Shown: positions 1 through 9,285 of the stretch, piece by piece
Position numbering within the stretch: the first letter of the stretch is position 1
Layout: each line of letters starts with the position of its first letter
Source of the DNA: Sneathia sanguinegens
GTDB taxonomy: Bacteria; Fusobacteriota; Fusobacteriia; Fusobacteriales; Leptotrichiaceae
Direction of reading: 5' to 3'
Assembly: GCF_001517935.1 (NCBI RefSeq)
Contig: NZ_LOQF01000003.1
Location: 62,001 to 126,000 of the forward strand
Length of the DNA: 64,000 bases
Position numbers and translations under genes: made by a program
The notes under the pieces: generated by a model
Databases searched by the model: none
What the model saw: only the letters and a program-made list of their open reading frames with translations
Told to the model about the DNA's origin: nothing

Positions 1-1637
1 AGATTTAAATTTATTTTATATACTATATCATAAAATATTCCTTTATTTATTTTATCAATTAAAGAAGCCTTAGAAAACCATACTGCTCCCTTATTAACAA
101 AACCTTTTTGTGAAAAATCAAAACTTAAATGTGTTTTATCTTGACCTATTACTTTTGAGTTTTCAACTATAATATTTTTAGTTAAAAATGTTGGATTAGG
201 ATTACCAAAACCAAAAGGTTTTAATAATTCAAGTATCCTATAAAATTCATAAGAAATTTTTTGAATAGGAATAGCCTTATCAATTTCTATTAATTTACAA
301 AAATCTGCTTCTTTTAAATATTTTTTTGCATAAGCATTAATCTTCTCTTTGAATTTTTTAATATTTTTAATTTCTATAGTAAAACCTGCTGCACCAACAT
401 GACCACCATAACGAACAAGTAAATCACCACAGTGTTGTAAAGCTTTAGTAATATCAAAATTAGGAATACTTCTACAAGAAGCAACGGCTATACCTTCGTC
501 CTTTTTTTCTTCTAAAATAATACAAGGTTTAAAATATATATCAACAAATTTTGCTGCTACGATACCTATAACACCATGATGATACAGTGGACTTGAACTT
601 ATTAAAATATAGTCTTTTTCATTTTTTTCTATTTCTTTTTTTGCTAGATTAAAAATATCATTTTGTATTTTTTTTCTCTCTGAATTTTTAAGAAGTAATT
701 CTTCTATTATAGCTTCAATTTCACGAGCATTTTGAGAAATAAGAAGATGGACAACTAATTTTGCATCTTGTAATCTACCAGCAGCATTGAAAATTGGACA
801 AATTGTAAAGGCAACATCTCCAACAGAAAAATCATCTATTTTATCTTGAAATACTTTATTTATTAGCAATTTAAGACCTAGATTTTTTGTGTTTTGTAGT
901 TGTTTTAGACCATATTTTACAATTATTCTATTTTCTTGAACTAAGGGTACAACATCTGCTATAGTTCCAAGACTAACAAGATCTATATAGTCAAGGGCTT
1001 CTTCATACATATCTTTTCTTTTGAATAATTCTAAAACTAGCATAAAAGCTGTACCTACACCAGCTAATTCCTTGAAAGGATATTTATTCTCCAATCTTTT
1101 TGGATTTACAACAGCATAGGCATTTGGGACTACTGGATCAAGTAAATTATGGTGATCGGTAACTATAACTGTTAAACCTAAAGAATTTGCATAGTTAATT
1201 TCTTTGTATGAGGTAATTCCACAATCAACAGTTATTATTAAATCGGCACCATTATCTTTTATTTGCTTTATAGCTTGATTATTAAGACCATAACCTTCAT
1301 CTCTTATTGGAATATAGAAATCAATATTTTTAGCTCCTAATTTTTTAAAGGCTAGGTATAGAATAGACGTGGAAGTAATACCGTCCACGTCATAATCTCC
1401 ATATATGCAAATCTTTTCATCATTAGATATAGCAACAAAAATTCTTTCAACAGCCTTTTCTAAATCTGTTAGTAGAAGAGGGTCGTGCAAATTTTTGATG
1501 TTAGGTTGTATAAAATTAATAATATCTTCTTTTTTTGTAATACCTCTTGTTGCTAAAATATTTAAAATATCTTTATCTATGGGTAAAGAAGTAATTTGTG
1601 CTTTCTTTTCTTTTAAAACCCATTTAGTATTTTGCAT
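1..1637 (-). CDS. recJ: Single-stranded-DNA-specific exonuclease RecJ (C-terminus beyond window)
   Basis: RecJ degrades single-stranded DNA 5'-to-3' in recombination and mismatch repair, using a Mn/Mg-dependent DHH phosphoesterase core in the cytoplasm. The reading frame is open from an ATG at 1637 to the left edge, so the C-terminal OB-fold part is cut off. Visible motifs in order are GDYDVDG (about residue 79), TDHHN (DHH box), NPKR, the FNAAGR segment and GGHVGAAGF of the DHHA1 domain. The ATG follows immediately after the TAG of the upstream gene (1638-1640), so it is probably translated by coupling as the last visible gene of a nagB-lipoprotein-recJ transcript. Identification is secure. 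Confidence 0.95.
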   Translation of the reverse strand, partial: MQNTKWVLKEKKAQITSLPIDKDILNILATRGITKKEDIINFIQPNIKNLHDPLLLTDLEKAVERIFVAISNDEKICIYGDYDVDGITSTSILYLAFKKLGAKNIDFYIPIRDEGYGLNNQAIKQIKDNGADLIITVDCGITSYKEINYANSLGLTVIVTDHHNLLDPVVPNAYAVVNPKRLENKYPFKELAGVGTAFMLVLELFKRKDMYEEALDYIDLVSLGTIADVVPLVQENRIIVKYGLKQLQNTKNLGLKLLINKVFQDKIDDFSVGDVAFTICPIFNAAGRLQDAKLVVHLLISQNAREIEAIIEELLLKNSERKKIQNDIFNLAKKEIEKNEKDYILISSSPLYHHGVIGIVAAKFVDIYFKPCIILEEKKDEGIAVASCRSIPNFDITKALQHCGDLLVRYGGHVGAAGFTIEIKNIKKFKEKINAYAKKYLKEADFCKLIEIDKAIPIQKISYEFYRILELLKPFGFGNPNPTFLTKNIIVENSKVIGQDKTHLSFDFSQKGFVNKGAVWFSKASLIDKINKGIFYDIVYKINLN

Positions 1638-2177
1638 CTATTTTACTAAACCTCTCAATTCTCCTACTAGAATAGGGACTACCACATTTTTATCAGCAAA
1701 ATCAGTTGAATTTTCCATTAAAATTACAACTGCAAAATCTTCTAAATAATAGTTTTGGTTAAACCATTTAGAAATACCTGAAAATTTCTTAGAAGGTTTT
1801 AAGCCAAATTGAAACATTCTATTTTTAATAATTTCTTCAACAGGACTTTCATAACCATTTACAAAGAAATCTTTCATATATATTCTTTTTCCTGTAGTAG
1901 CATCAAAAGTAAGACCATAATATTTGTTATCGCTTGTAGTTATAAGTACACTTTTGAAAGATGGATTATTTGCTTTTATTTCCAATTTAGGATCTTTTAA
2001 ATTTTTCATTGCATCTTTTATTTGTTCATCAATAGATTTGTCAACTTCAGAATTAGTTAAAAAATCATTTTTATCTAAACTTTGTGTGAATTGTTGTTTA
2101 TTAAAAAATTCAACATATGAAAAGGCAAAGGTATTAAGAGCTAATGTTAAGCTTAACAATATTAAAATTTTTTTCAT
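1638..2177 (-). CDS. Secreted/periplasmic protein, DUF3298-like
   Basis: A 179-residue protein with a typical Sec signal peptide ([19 protein letters not shown], cleavage after about residue 20) and no cysteine lipobox. The mature part alternates polar helices with a C-terminal beta-rich section ([17 protein letters not shown], then [15 protein letters not shown]), which recalls the DUF3298/RsiV C-terminal fold. That similarity is judged by eye and is uncertain. Its ATG overlaps the nagB stop by four bases (ATGA), and its own TAG abuts the recJ start, so the three genes form one minus-strand operon. The function is not known; an envelope-sensing or polymer-binding role is only a guess. Confidence 0.75.
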   Translation of the reverse strand: MKKILILLSLTLALNTFAFSYVEFFNKQQFTQSLDKNDFLTNSEVDKSIDEQIKDAMKNLKDPKLEIKANNPSFKSVLITTSDNKYYGLTFDATTGKRIYMKDFFVNGYESPVEEIIKNRMFQFGLKPSKKFSGISKWFNQNYYLEDFAVVILMENSTDFADKNVVVPILVGELRGLVK

Positions 2178-3007
2178 TTATTTTTTCCTCCTATTAGTGA
2201 ATAAAGGTCTTCAAGATTAAGATTTTTAGCTTCAATGTCTTTGAAATATTTATAAGTTTTTAATCTTAAATCAAGAGCTGCATCTTCATCTATAACAATT
2301 ATTGCTTTTTTGTGCATTTGCAACATAGAAACTGTCCACATATGATTAACACCCATTTCTATTGCATGTCTGACAGCTAAAGATTTTTTGTAACCATTAG
2401 CCATTATCATAATTTCAGCACTGTCCATTATGGTTCCAACTCCAACAGTAAGGGCTAATTTTGGAACTTGTGTAATGTCATTATCAAAAAATCTTGAATT
2501 AGCTAAGATAGTATCTTGTGTTAATTCTTTATCCCTTGTTCTTGAAGCTAATGAAGATCCAGGTTCATTAAAGGCAATATGCCCATCTTCACCTACACCA
2601 CCTAAGAAAAAGTTTATGCCACCATAGCTTTTTATTTTTTCTTCGTATCTTATGCATTCTGCTTCAGGATCAGTTGCTAAACCATTTAAAATATTTATAT
2701 TTTCTTCTTTTATATCAATATGTTTGAAAAAATTTTCATACATAAAATAGTGATAGCTTTGCTTATGATCAGGACTTAAACCTACATATTCATCCATGTT
2801 GAAGGTAACAACATTTTTGAAAGATACTACCCCTTCCTTATTTAATTTTATAAGTTCTTTATAAGTTACTAAGGGTGTAGATCCAGTTGGTAAACCTAAA
2901 ACAAAGGGTTTTTGTTCAGTTGGTTTAAATTCATTAATCCTCTTAGCTATTAAATATGCACTCCATTTTCCAATTTCTTCCTTATTTTTTAAAATAATAA
3001 CTCTCAT
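2174..3007 (-). CDS. nagB: Glucosamine-6-phosphate deaminase
   Basis: NagB converts glucosamine-6-phosphate to fructose-6-phosphate and ammonia, the step that feeds amino sugars into glycolysis. The 277-residue length is normal. Family motifs are present in order: GLPTGSTP (phosphate loop, about residue 39), NMDEYVGL with the catalytic Asp (about 70), and [18 protein letters not shown] with the ring-opening His (about 136-153). The ATG at 3007 has an AGAGG ribosome site upstream. It heads a coupled operon with the secreted protein and recJ. Together with the hexosaminidase of the glucuronide operon at 59.6 kb it would allow use of host-derived N-acetylglucosamine, provided a deacetylase (NagA) lies elsewhere. 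Confidence 0.96.
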   Translation of the reverse strand: MRVIILKNKEEIGKWSAYLIAKRINEFKPTEQKPFVLGLPTGSTPLVTYKELIKLNKEGVVSFKNVVTFNMDEYVGLSPDHKQSYHYFMYENFFKHIDIKEENINILNGLATDPEAECIRYEEKIKSYGGINFFLGGVGEDGHIAFNEPGSSLASRTRDKELTQDTILANSRFFDNDITQVPKLALTVGVGTIMDSAEIMIMANGYKKSLAVRHAIEMGVNHMWTVSMLQMHKKAIIVIDEDAALDLRLKTYKYFKDIEAKNLNLEDLYSLIGGKNK

Positions 3008-3107
3008 TTACTTATACACCTCTTTTCTTTTTTTATTATACACTATTCTATATATTTTTTGAAATAAAAAATTGACTTTATGCTATAATTAACTAGGAGG
3101 TATATAA
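3008..3107. promoter_or_regulatory. Divergent promoter region nagB / M20 peptidase
   Basis: A 100-base spacer between divergent genes. On the minus strand a TATAAT lies at 3035-3040 upstream of nagB. On the plus strand a TATAAT lies at 3084-3089, with TTGAAA at 3059-3064 as a loosely spaced (19 nt) -35, followed by a strong AGGAGG Shine-Dalgarno before 3108. A TTGACT at 3072-3077 is too close to the -10 to serve as its -35. Confidence 0.55.
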
Positions 3108-4277
3108 ATGAAACTTGAAAAATTGGTTAAAGAATTAGAAAAAGATAAGGAAAAAATGATAAAAATTAGAAGATATTTACATGAAAATCCAGAAATATCT
3201 TTTAAAGAAACTAAAACAGCTGAATATATATCAAAATATTATGAAAATAAAGGAGTTGAAGTTAAAACTCATGTTGGAGGAAATGGTGTAGTTGTAATAA
3301 TAGATAGTGGAAAGCCTGGTAAGACAATGGGACTAAGAGCAGACTTTGATGCTCTACCAATAAAAGAAGAAACAGGTTTAACTTTTTCATCCAAAAATAT
3401 AGGAGTCATGCACGCTTGTGGGCATGATGCACATACTGCCTATCTTATGGTATTAGCAGATATTTTGATAAAATATAAAAAAGAGCTTAAAGGTAAAATA
3501 TATATAATTCATCAACATGCCGAAGAAATGACGCCAGGAGGAGCAATAGGTATGATAAAATCAGGTAATTTAGATGAAGTAGATAATTTTTTTGGTATAC
3601 ATGTTATGACGGATATGCCTGTTGGGAAAGTATATTATCATAGTGGAGAAACTCAACAAGGAAGATCAAAATTTAACGTTAAATTGATAGGTAAAGGTGG
3701 ACATGGTTCTATGCCACATACTGCAAATGATGCTATAGTTGCTGGTGCAAATCTTATTATGGCTTTACAGACTATAGTATCAAGAAGATTAAGTCCTTTT
3801 GAAAATGGTGTAGTAACTGTAGGTTCATTTGATGGAGCAGGGACTTTTAATATAATAAAGGATAAGATTGAAATTACAGGTGATGTTAGAGCAATGTCAG
3901 AAAATACAATAAAAAAAATTGAAGAACAAATAAATATAATTTCTCAAGGTATTGCAAAAACTTATTCTATGGATATAGAGTACAACTTTTTAATTGATTA
4001 TCCTATATTGAATAATGATAAAAAAATGACACAACTTGTTGTAAATGCAGTAAAAAAAGTGGGATTAGAAGCAGAAGACTGTGGTCCACAGTCTCCATCA
4101 GAAGATTTTGCTCATTATGCTAAAATTAAGCCTTCATGCTTTTTCTATGTTGGAGCAAAAAAAGATAATAATAATTATCCGCATCATAATTCGAAATTTG
4201 ATATTAATGAGGAAAGTTTATTAGTAGCTTCTAAAGCTATGCTAGCAGTTGTGTTTGAATATTTAGAAATTAATTAA
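3108..4277 (+). CDS. M20 family metallo-amidohydrolase (N-acyl-amino-acid/hippurate hydrolase type)
   Basis: A 389-residue cytoplasmic M20D-type peptidase that would hydrolyse N-acyl amino acids or related amides with two metal ions. MHACGHDAHT (residues 101-110) supplies Cys104 and His106 as metal ligands, and HQHAEE (135-140) carries the catalytic Glu. GGHGSMPH near residue 200 marks the dimerisation-domain His. The ATG at 3108 has AGGAGG eight bases upstream. Exact substrate cannot be read from the sequence: aminoacylase, indole-acetyl-amino-acid hydrolase and N-acetyl-diaminopimelate deacetylase all look alike. It stands alone, divergent from nagB, and the IS element begins only 17 bases after its stop. 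Confidence 0.88.
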   Translation: MKLEKLVKELEKDKEKMIKIRRYLHENPEISFKETKTAEYISKYYENKGVEVKTHVGGNGVVVIIDSGKPGKTMGLRADFDALPIKEETGLTFSSKNIGVMHACGHDAHTAYLMVLADILIKYKKELKGKIYIIHQHAEEMTPGGAIGMIKSGNLDEVDNFFGIHVMTDMPVGKVYYHSGETQQGRSKFNVKLIGKGGHGSMPHTANDAIVAGANLIMALQTIVSRRLSPFENGVVTVGSFDGAGTFNIIKDKIEITGDVRAMSENTIKKIEEQINIISQGIAKTYSMDIEYNFLIDYPILNNDKKMTQLVVNAVKKVGLEAEDCGPQSPSEDFAHYAKIKPSCFFYVGAKKDNNNYPHHNSKFDINEESLLVASKAMLAVVFEYLEIN

Positions 4278-4294
4278 AAAAATTTTAACATAAT

Positions 4295-4339
4295 GGGCAA
4301 GAAGTCGCCCACCTCTGTAGGTGGTGCGATGAATTGCCC
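4295..4339 (+). repeat. Left-end hairpin of the IS605-like element
   Basis: A nested fold: outer stem GGGCAA (4295-4300) with TTGCCC (4334-4339), middle stem TCGC (4305-4308) with GCGA (4326-4329), inner stem CCACCT (4309-4314) with AGGTGG (4319-4324) around a CTGT loop. Such subterminal hairpins are what TnpA binds on the top strand in this family. Confidence 0.75.
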
Positions 4340-4406
4340 TATTGTTTTTTAGAGAATAAGTTGTAAAATATAGAAGAAATTTATTTGATGAGAATTTGCT
4401 AAAGAT

Positions 4407-4616
4407 ATGTTTGTTAGGATTGGAAGCTCGTATCATATTACTTTAGTACAATGGAATCATGATAAAGACCATGTACATATAATGTTCAAAGCTCATCCTA
4501 AAACAGAATTGACTAAATTCATAAATGCATATAAATCAGCAAGTTCACGGATAATAAAAAAAGAATTTCCAAATGTAAAAAAATATATAGAAGAACAAGG
4601 ACAAAGGATTAAATAA
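4407..4616 (+). pseudogene. tnpA: tnpA remnant (Y1 transposase, internally deleted)
   Basis: Only 69 codons remain of a family normally about 130-155 residues long. The HUH-type motif HVHIMF (in DKDHVHIMF) that binds the catalytic metal is present, followed by the conserved stretch on FINAYKSASSRIIKKEFP. After that the sequence jumps to KKYIEEQG, which normally lies beyond the catalytic tyrosine, so the segment carrying that tyrosine is gone. The N-terminal beta-strand region is also missing. The protein cannot be an active single-strand transposase. It lies 19 bases upstream of tnpB on the same strand. Confidence 0.85.
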
Positions 4617-4635
4617 TTTTGAGGGATGTGGACTG

Positions 4636-5775
4636 ATGAAACAGCTAAAAGCATATAAATTTAGAATTTATCCAAGCGATGAACAAAAGATATTTTTTAG
4701 TAAAACTTTTGGTTGTGTTCGCCTTGTATATAATCTTATGCTAAATGATAGAATTAAAGCATATGAAGAAAGTAAGGGTAATTCTGATAAAAAATTAAAA
4801 TATCCTACTCCTGCAAAATATAAAAAAGAGTATGAATTTCTAAAAGAAGTTGATAGTCTTGCTCTTGCTAATGCTAAAATGAATTTAGATAAAGCATACA
4901 AAAACTTTTTTAGAGATAAGACTATAGGTTTTCCGAGATTCAAATCAAAGAAAAATACAGTTCAAAGCTACACAACAAACAACCAAAACGGAACTGTAAA
5001 TATAGTTGGAAAGCATATTAAAATTCCTAAATTAAAATCGCTAATAAAAATAAAAATACATAGAGAAATAAAAGGAATAATAAAGTCAGTAACAATATCG
5101 CGAGTAGCAAGTGGAAAATATTATGTATCTATCTTGTGTGAGACAGAAATAAATGAACTTCCTAAAACTAATTCAAACATTGGAATTGATTTAGGACTAA
5201 AAGATATGATGATATTATCAAATGGAGAAAAAGTAGGTAATAAAAAATTTAGTAGAAAATTAGAGAGAAAATTAAGAAGAGAACAAAGGAAATTATCAAG
5301 AAAACAAGAAGTAGCAAAAAAAGAAAAAAGAGATTTGAAAGAATGTAAAAATTATCAAAAACAAAAAATCAAATTGGTGAAGATACACGAAAAAATTATG
5401 AATAGTCGTAATGATTTCTTAAATAAGTTGAGTACAGAAATAATCAAAAGCCACGATATTATCTGTATAGAAGACTTAAATACAAAGGGCTTATTACAAA
5501 ATCATAAATTAGCAAGAAGTATAGCTGATGTATCATGGTATAAACTAATAAATAAATTAGAATACAAAGCTAAATGGTACGGAAAAGAAATTATAAAAAT
5601 AGACAGATGGTATCCATCAAGTCAAATATGCTCTGTATGTGGAGAAAATACAGGTAAGAAAGCTCTAAGTATAAGAGAGTGGACTTGTCCATTTTGTAAT
5701 ACAACACACGATAGAGATATAAATGCAGCGAAAAATATATTAGCTGAAGGTTTAAGAATAAGACAAGCAGTCTAA
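4636..5775 (+). CDS. tnpB: TnpB, RNA-guided RuvC-like nuclease of an IS605-like element
   Basis: TnpB proteins are the transposon ancestors of Cas12: guided by an RNA made from the element's 3' end, they cut DNA next to a short motif and so favour retention of the element. The 379-residue length is normal and the frame is intact. RuvC catalytic residues are in place: D185 (GIDLGLKD), E279 (ICIEDLNTKG) and D361 (THDRDINAA). A zinc finger with C332, C335, C351 and C354 lies between the last two. The N-terminal helix-turn-helix start (KQLKAYKFRIYPS) is canonical. The start ATG at 4636 has GAGGGATG upstream. Everything needed for a functional nuclease is visible although its partner tnpA is broken. 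Confidence 0.93.
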   Translation: MKQLKAYKFRIYPSDEQKIFFSKTFGCVRLVYNLMLNDRIKAYEESKGNSDKKLKYPTPAKYKKEYEFLKEVDSLALANAKMNLDKAYKNFFRDKTIGFPRFKSKKNTVQSYTTNNQNGTVNIVGKHIKIPKLKSLIKIKIHREIKGIIKSVTISRVASGKYYVSILCETEINELPKTNSNIGIDLGLKDMMILSNGEKVGNKKFSRKLERKLRREQRKLSRKQEVAKKEKRDLKECKNYQKQKIKLVKIHEKIMNSRNDFLNKLSTEIIKSHDIICIEDLNTKGLLQNHKLARSIADVSWYKLINKLEYKAKWYGKEIIKIDRWYPSSQICSVCGENTGKKALSIREWTCPFCNTTHDRDINAAKNILAEGLRIRQAV

Positions 5776-5903
5776 AAGAAAGTATAAAGAACCGTAGGAA
5801 CTACGGGGATAGCTTGGTAAATATAGTTACAAAAATAACTACTTCCCAAGAAGAAGCTCCCACTTCAAAAATTACAAAGTAATTTTAAGTGGGAGAGGTT
5901 CAC
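5700..5903 (+). ncRNA. Probable omega RNA (reRNA) and right-end hairpin of the tnpB element
   Basis: In this family the guide RNA overlaps the 3' end of tnpB and runs to the right end of the element, with the guide copied from flanking DNA. Here 5776-5903 is noncoding and strongly structured. The final hairpin pairs CTCCCACTT (5857-5865) with AAGTGGGAG (5887-5895) and continues after a two-base bulge with AAAATTA (5868-5874) and TAATTTT (5880-5886) around a CAAAG loop. The DNA just after 5903, inside the broken symporter gene, would be the guide. The 5' limit is an estimate. Confidence 0.6.
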
Positions 5904-6515
5904 TTATAGAAAATACTTCGCCAGTATAAGTTAGTTCGCATATAATACCAAAAATATGTATAGGTAATAAGGGGATTATAAAATAATTTAAAATTCTTGT
6001 AACTATCATTTCAAAATCATTGAAAATATTGAAAGTTGTTTCTCCAATTTTTTCTTTTCTCATATAACTTATAGTAATTCCTACCATAAATGCAAAAACT
6101 ATAGCCGTTGTAACATCTAATGCTGGTGAAAGAGGTATAGTGAAATATGGTGAAACTAGCATTGAATTGTTAGAAATAGTATATTGTAAGCTTTTAACAA
6201 GATCGGTAGATACTAAATTTGGGTAAAAGTTAAAAGCTACTGTATATGAAAATAAGCCGGCAATAATAGTTGAAATATATGAAATTCCAGCTGTTAATGC
6301 TAGTAAAATTCCTGCCCCTTCAGATAAACGAGCAATTCCAATTACAACAAAACCAATAATCATAAAAGGTATAAAAAAGCTAAAAAGCTACCAAAAAAGC
6401 TTGTGAAAGTTTTAAATATTCTAACAAAACTAAGGGGTAAAAAATTACCAAGTATAATTCCTAAAAAAATTGCAAAAATTAACCTTATAACAAGACTGAA
6501 TTTAAGCTTTTTCAT
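5904..6515 (-). pseudogene. Dicarboxylate/amino acid:cation symporter (DAACS/GltP family), truncated and frameshifted
   Basis: An ATG at 6515 with a perfect AGGAGG upstream begins a DAACS N-terminus (KKLKFSLVIRLIFAIFLGII). After about 45 codons the frame is lost at a run of six A on the plus strand (6373-6378). One more base would restore it into the second part, whose reading frame is open to 5872 and contains the family's transmembrane segments and SPALDVTTAIVFAF. About 200 of roughly 400 residues remain, because the C-terminal half is replaced by the right end of the IS element. The missing half is not present on the other side of the IS, so a deletion accompanied or followed the insertion. 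Confidence 0.85.
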
Positions 6516-6712
6516 ATGAAACCTCCTAATTAAAAAATTATATTATATTATATCAAAATTTTTAAATTTTTCAATTTAATGAAAAAAAGTTAAAAAAGTG
6601 TAAAAGTTCAATTTTAAAATAAAAAAATGAAAAATTAACAAAAAATAAAATTAAAACAAGACAAAGTTAAATATTTTAAATTAATTTTTGAGGGTAAGTA
6701 GTGATTTTATGA

Positions 6713-6718
6713 TATAAT
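6713..6718 (+). promoter_or_regulatory. -10 element upstream of first coiled-coil OMP gene
   Basis: TATAAT at 6713-6718, 29 bases before the ATG at 6748, in a 232-base A/T-rich spacer that contains no other feature I can name. No good -35 is seen at 17 bases; the nearest candidate is TTGAGG at 6687-6692. Confidence 0.5.
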
Positions 6719-6747
6719 AAGAATAATCTAAAATGGGGGAATAAAAT

Positions 6748-9207
6748 ATGAATAAACTTGCAATAACATCTATTTTTTTAACTTCTGTACTTTATGCAAA
6801 TGTGCATGGGAATGTAGAAGCGTTTAATAATAATCAATATAAGATAAATAGTAACAAATTTTCAGCTAAAGAAACAGGTATTAATGCTGAAGTGGAAGTT
6901 TTGGGCTTTAAAATAGGAACACATTTAGTAGCACAAGATGATTTTAAAAAATTTACTTCAAGTAATGTTTATGCTCAATATACAACACCTGCATACAAAG
7001 GAATTAAAGGTGAATTTAGAGGTAAAGCTTCTTTAGGAGCTCAATTAGAATTAGGAACAAAACTTATTTACGAACCTGTGAAAGATTTAGAATTAAGTTT
7101 TGCTAGTACATTTAATCCTGGTATAAATGGAAAGACTTTAGAATATAAAAATGTATTGACTGACGAAGGTGTTACAATAGAAAAAGATAGCGAAACAAAA
7201 TTGTTTGCTCATTCATATGTATTTGAAGCAAAATATACAAAAGATACTTTAAAAGTAATAGGAGATTTATTACTTCAACATGTAAATGAAAGATATGAAA
7301 AAAAGAAACCAAACCAAGTAGAAGCTCTTGAAAAAAATATTGATAAATTAAGAAAAACAAAAGAATTATTGGAAAAAAATAAAGAATTAAGAGAAATAGC
7401 AAAAGCATCAAAGGAAGAATTTGAAAAAGTAAATGTTACAGAAGAAGAAGCTAATAAGATTAAGACAGACTACACTACAAAGGAAGAAGAATTAAAAGCT
7501 AAGAGTGCTGAAAAAGATAAAAAACAAAAAAATGTAGATGAATTACAAAATGAACTAAATGAGTTAAAAGCACAAGTAGATGCAAATAAAATTACAGAAG
7601 AAGTTAAAGCATTGAAAGAAAATCAAGATGCTATTTCTAAAGAATTAGATAACTTGAAACAAGAAAATGCAAAATTAACAAATGAAAAAAAAGAAAATGA
7701 AAAATTAAAAGCTAAAAAAGAACAAGAAAAAAATAGCCATTTAGATAAATCAAAACAAATTAAAGATAGTATTTCACAAGGAAATAAAGATATTGAAACT
7801 CTTAAAAATGAAATAAGTAGTTCTGAAAATAGTTTAAAAAATCTAAAAAAAGAACAAGAAATCTATAAACAAATAGATAAAATTGATGAAAAGATAGCAA
7901 AATATGAAAAAGAATTAGAAAGTTCAAGTAAGACATATGTAGATTTACAAAAACTAAAAACAGTCTATGAAAAATTTTTAAAAGCAGAAGAAAAAGAACA
8001 AAACAAATCTTTTGTTGCAACTTTATTAAACAAAGTCTTTTCTAAATTAAAAACAAAAACTGAAGAAAAAATAAAAGAATACGAGAAAAAAGATGAAAAA
8101 CTATCTAAAACATATTCAGAATTACAAAATATGAAAAAAGCAAAAGAAATGTATGAAAATCGTTTAGAAAGTAAAGATATAAAGAAACAAATAGAAAATG
8201 CAAAAAAGAAAATAAAAGAAGAAAAAGAAAAATTAGAAATTAATCAAATAGCTGATAGGATAGTTTTAAACTATATAAATGAAACAGAATTAACTATAAG
8301 TACAATAGATAATAAGATAGAAGAATTAAATTCTAAAATAGAAGAAAATCAAAATGAAATTGCTAAAAAGTATAAAGAATACGATGACAAGTTTAAGGCG
8401 ATAACTAAAAAAACAACTCTAAAGAATTTAAATAATAACCTTAGTGAAAAAGATAAAACTATAAAAAATAAAGAAGCAGAACTTGAAGCAGCTAAAACTA
8501 GCTTGCAACAATTAAGTGATGAAGAAAATACTTTAAAAAATGATTTTGATGCTTTATCAAATAAAAAAGCTGGTATTGAAAATAAGAAAGATAAAAAAGC
8601 AAAATTTGATGAAGATAATAAAAACTTAACTGATAATGAAACTGAGTTGAAAAAAGAAGTATTTACTGGTGAAATTAATGCTGAAAATGTAGAAAATAAA
8701 CTTAAGGAAGTAAATGCTGAAATTGATATAAAAGAAAGAACTAAAGAAGAACAAATAAAAGATATAAATGAAAATCCATATAATAAAATGGAAGAAAATA
8801 CAATTTATGTTGGAGCAAAATTAGGTGTTGAATATGCTTATAAAAATCTTGGTGTTGAAGGTAAATTGACATTAGGAACAGCATATAAATCAGTAAAAAA
8901 AGATAAGGAAAAAGTGGTAAGTGAATTTATGCCTTATGCAAAATTAAATGGAAAAATTAACTATAATTTTGAAGTTAAGAAGAACATATTCATAGTACCA
9001 GAATTAAGTGGGCAAGTAACAGCAGACAAATTAACAACAAGTGATTTGAATATTAAATATAGCTTAACGCCTAAGGTAGCATTTAAATGTACACCAGTAA
9101 ATAACCTATTAATCAGTGCTGATTTAGAATTAAGCAATAATTTTGAAAAAGTTCAATATAAGGAAAGTGCATTGGGAACAAATATAAGTATTAAATATAT
9201 GTGGTAA
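6748..9207 (+). CDS. Outer-membrane beta-barrel protein with long central coiled coil, paralogue 1
   Basis: An 819-residue secreted protein. Residues 1-17 form a signal peptide ending ...SVLYA. Residues about 18-185 are beta-rich with alternating hydrophobic/polar strands (for example FKIGTHLVAQ, SLGAQLELGTKLIYE). Residues about 190-670 are almost pure Glu/Lys-rich coiled coil with no cysteine. Residues about 676-819 are again beta-strands, ending in the aromatic SIKYMW typical of outer-membrane barrels recognised by BamA. I infer one barrel formed by both ends with the coiled coil projecting from it. No named family is recognised. It is the first of three tandem paralogues and differs from the other two in the coiled coil (about residues 270-520). 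An intrinsic terminator follows it. Confidence 0.85.
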   Translation: MNKLAITSIFLTSVLYANVHGNVEAFNNNQYKINSNKFSAKETGINAEVEVLGFKIGTHLVAQDDFKKFTSSNVYAQYTTPAYKGIKGEFRGKASLGAQLELGTKLIYEPVKDLELSFASTFNPGINGKTLEYKNVLTDEGVTIEKDSETKLFAHSYVFEAKYTKDTLKVIGDLLLQHVNERYEKKKPNQVEALEKNIDKLRKTKELLEKNKELREIAKASKEEFEKVNVTEEEANKIKTDYTTKEEELKAKSAEKDKKQKNVDELQNELNELKAQVDANKITEEVKALKENQDAISKELDNLKQENAKLTNEKKENEKLKAKKEQEKNSHLDKSKQIKDSISQGNKDIETLKNEISSSENSLKNLKKEQEIYKQIDKIDEKIAKYEKELESSSKTYVDLQKLKTVYEKFLKAEEKEQNKSFVATLLNKVFSKLKTKTEEKIKEYEKKDEKLSKTYSELQNMKKAKEMYENRLESKDIKKQIENAKKKIKEEKEKLEINQIADRIVLNYINETELTISTIDNKIEELNSKIEENQNEIAKKYKEYDDKFKAITKKTTLKNLNNNLSEKDKTIKNKEAELEAAKTSLQQLSDEENTLKNDFDALSNKKAGIENKKDKKAKFDEDNKNLTDNETELKKEVFTGEINAENVENKLKEVNAEIDIKERTKEEQIKDINENPYNKMEENTIYVGAKLGVEYAYKNLGVEGKLTLGTAYKSVKKDKEKVVSEFMPYAKLNGKINYNFEVKKNIFIVPELSGQVTADKLTTSDLNIKYSLTPKVAFKCTPVNNLLISADLELSNNFEKVQYKESALGTNISIKYMW

Positions 9208-9222
9208 TAAAATAGAATAGGA

Positions 9223-9253
9223 GTTGTTAAAAAAATTTAACAACCCCTTTTTT
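9223..9253 (+). terminator. Intrinsic terminator after OMP paralogue 1
   Basis: Perfect 9-bp stem GTTGTTAAA (9223-9231) with TTTAACAAC (9236-9244), a four-base loop, then CCC and six T. Only 32 bases separate it from the next start, and no promoter is evident there, so paralogue 2 probably depends on read-through or on an unrecognised start site. Confidence 0.85.
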
Positions 9254-9285
9254 ATGGGAATTTTAGAATATAAATGGAGGATCTT

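Larger units (their letters stand above)
4295..5903 (+). mobile_element. IS200/IS605-family insertion sequence (IS605-like, tnpA degraded, tnpB intact)
   Basis: The element is defined by an imperfect multi-branched hairpin at the left (4295-4339), a tnpA remnant (4407-4616), a complete tnpB (4636-5775) and a long right-end hairpin (5857-5895) followed by GGTTCAC (5897-5903). This order and the absence of terminal inverted repeats or target duplications are typical of single-strand-transposing IS605 elements. The right end joins directly to the inside of a symporter gene (5904-6515, minus), so the insertion or a linked deletion destroyed that gene. With tnpA lacking both ends it could move only if a related TnpA acts in trans. 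Boundary bases are estimates. Confidence 0.88.

Noticed and set aside
3072-3089. TTGACT close to TATAAT as a complete promoter for the M20 gene
   Set aside because: The spacing is only six bases; a more distant TTGAAA is the better -35.
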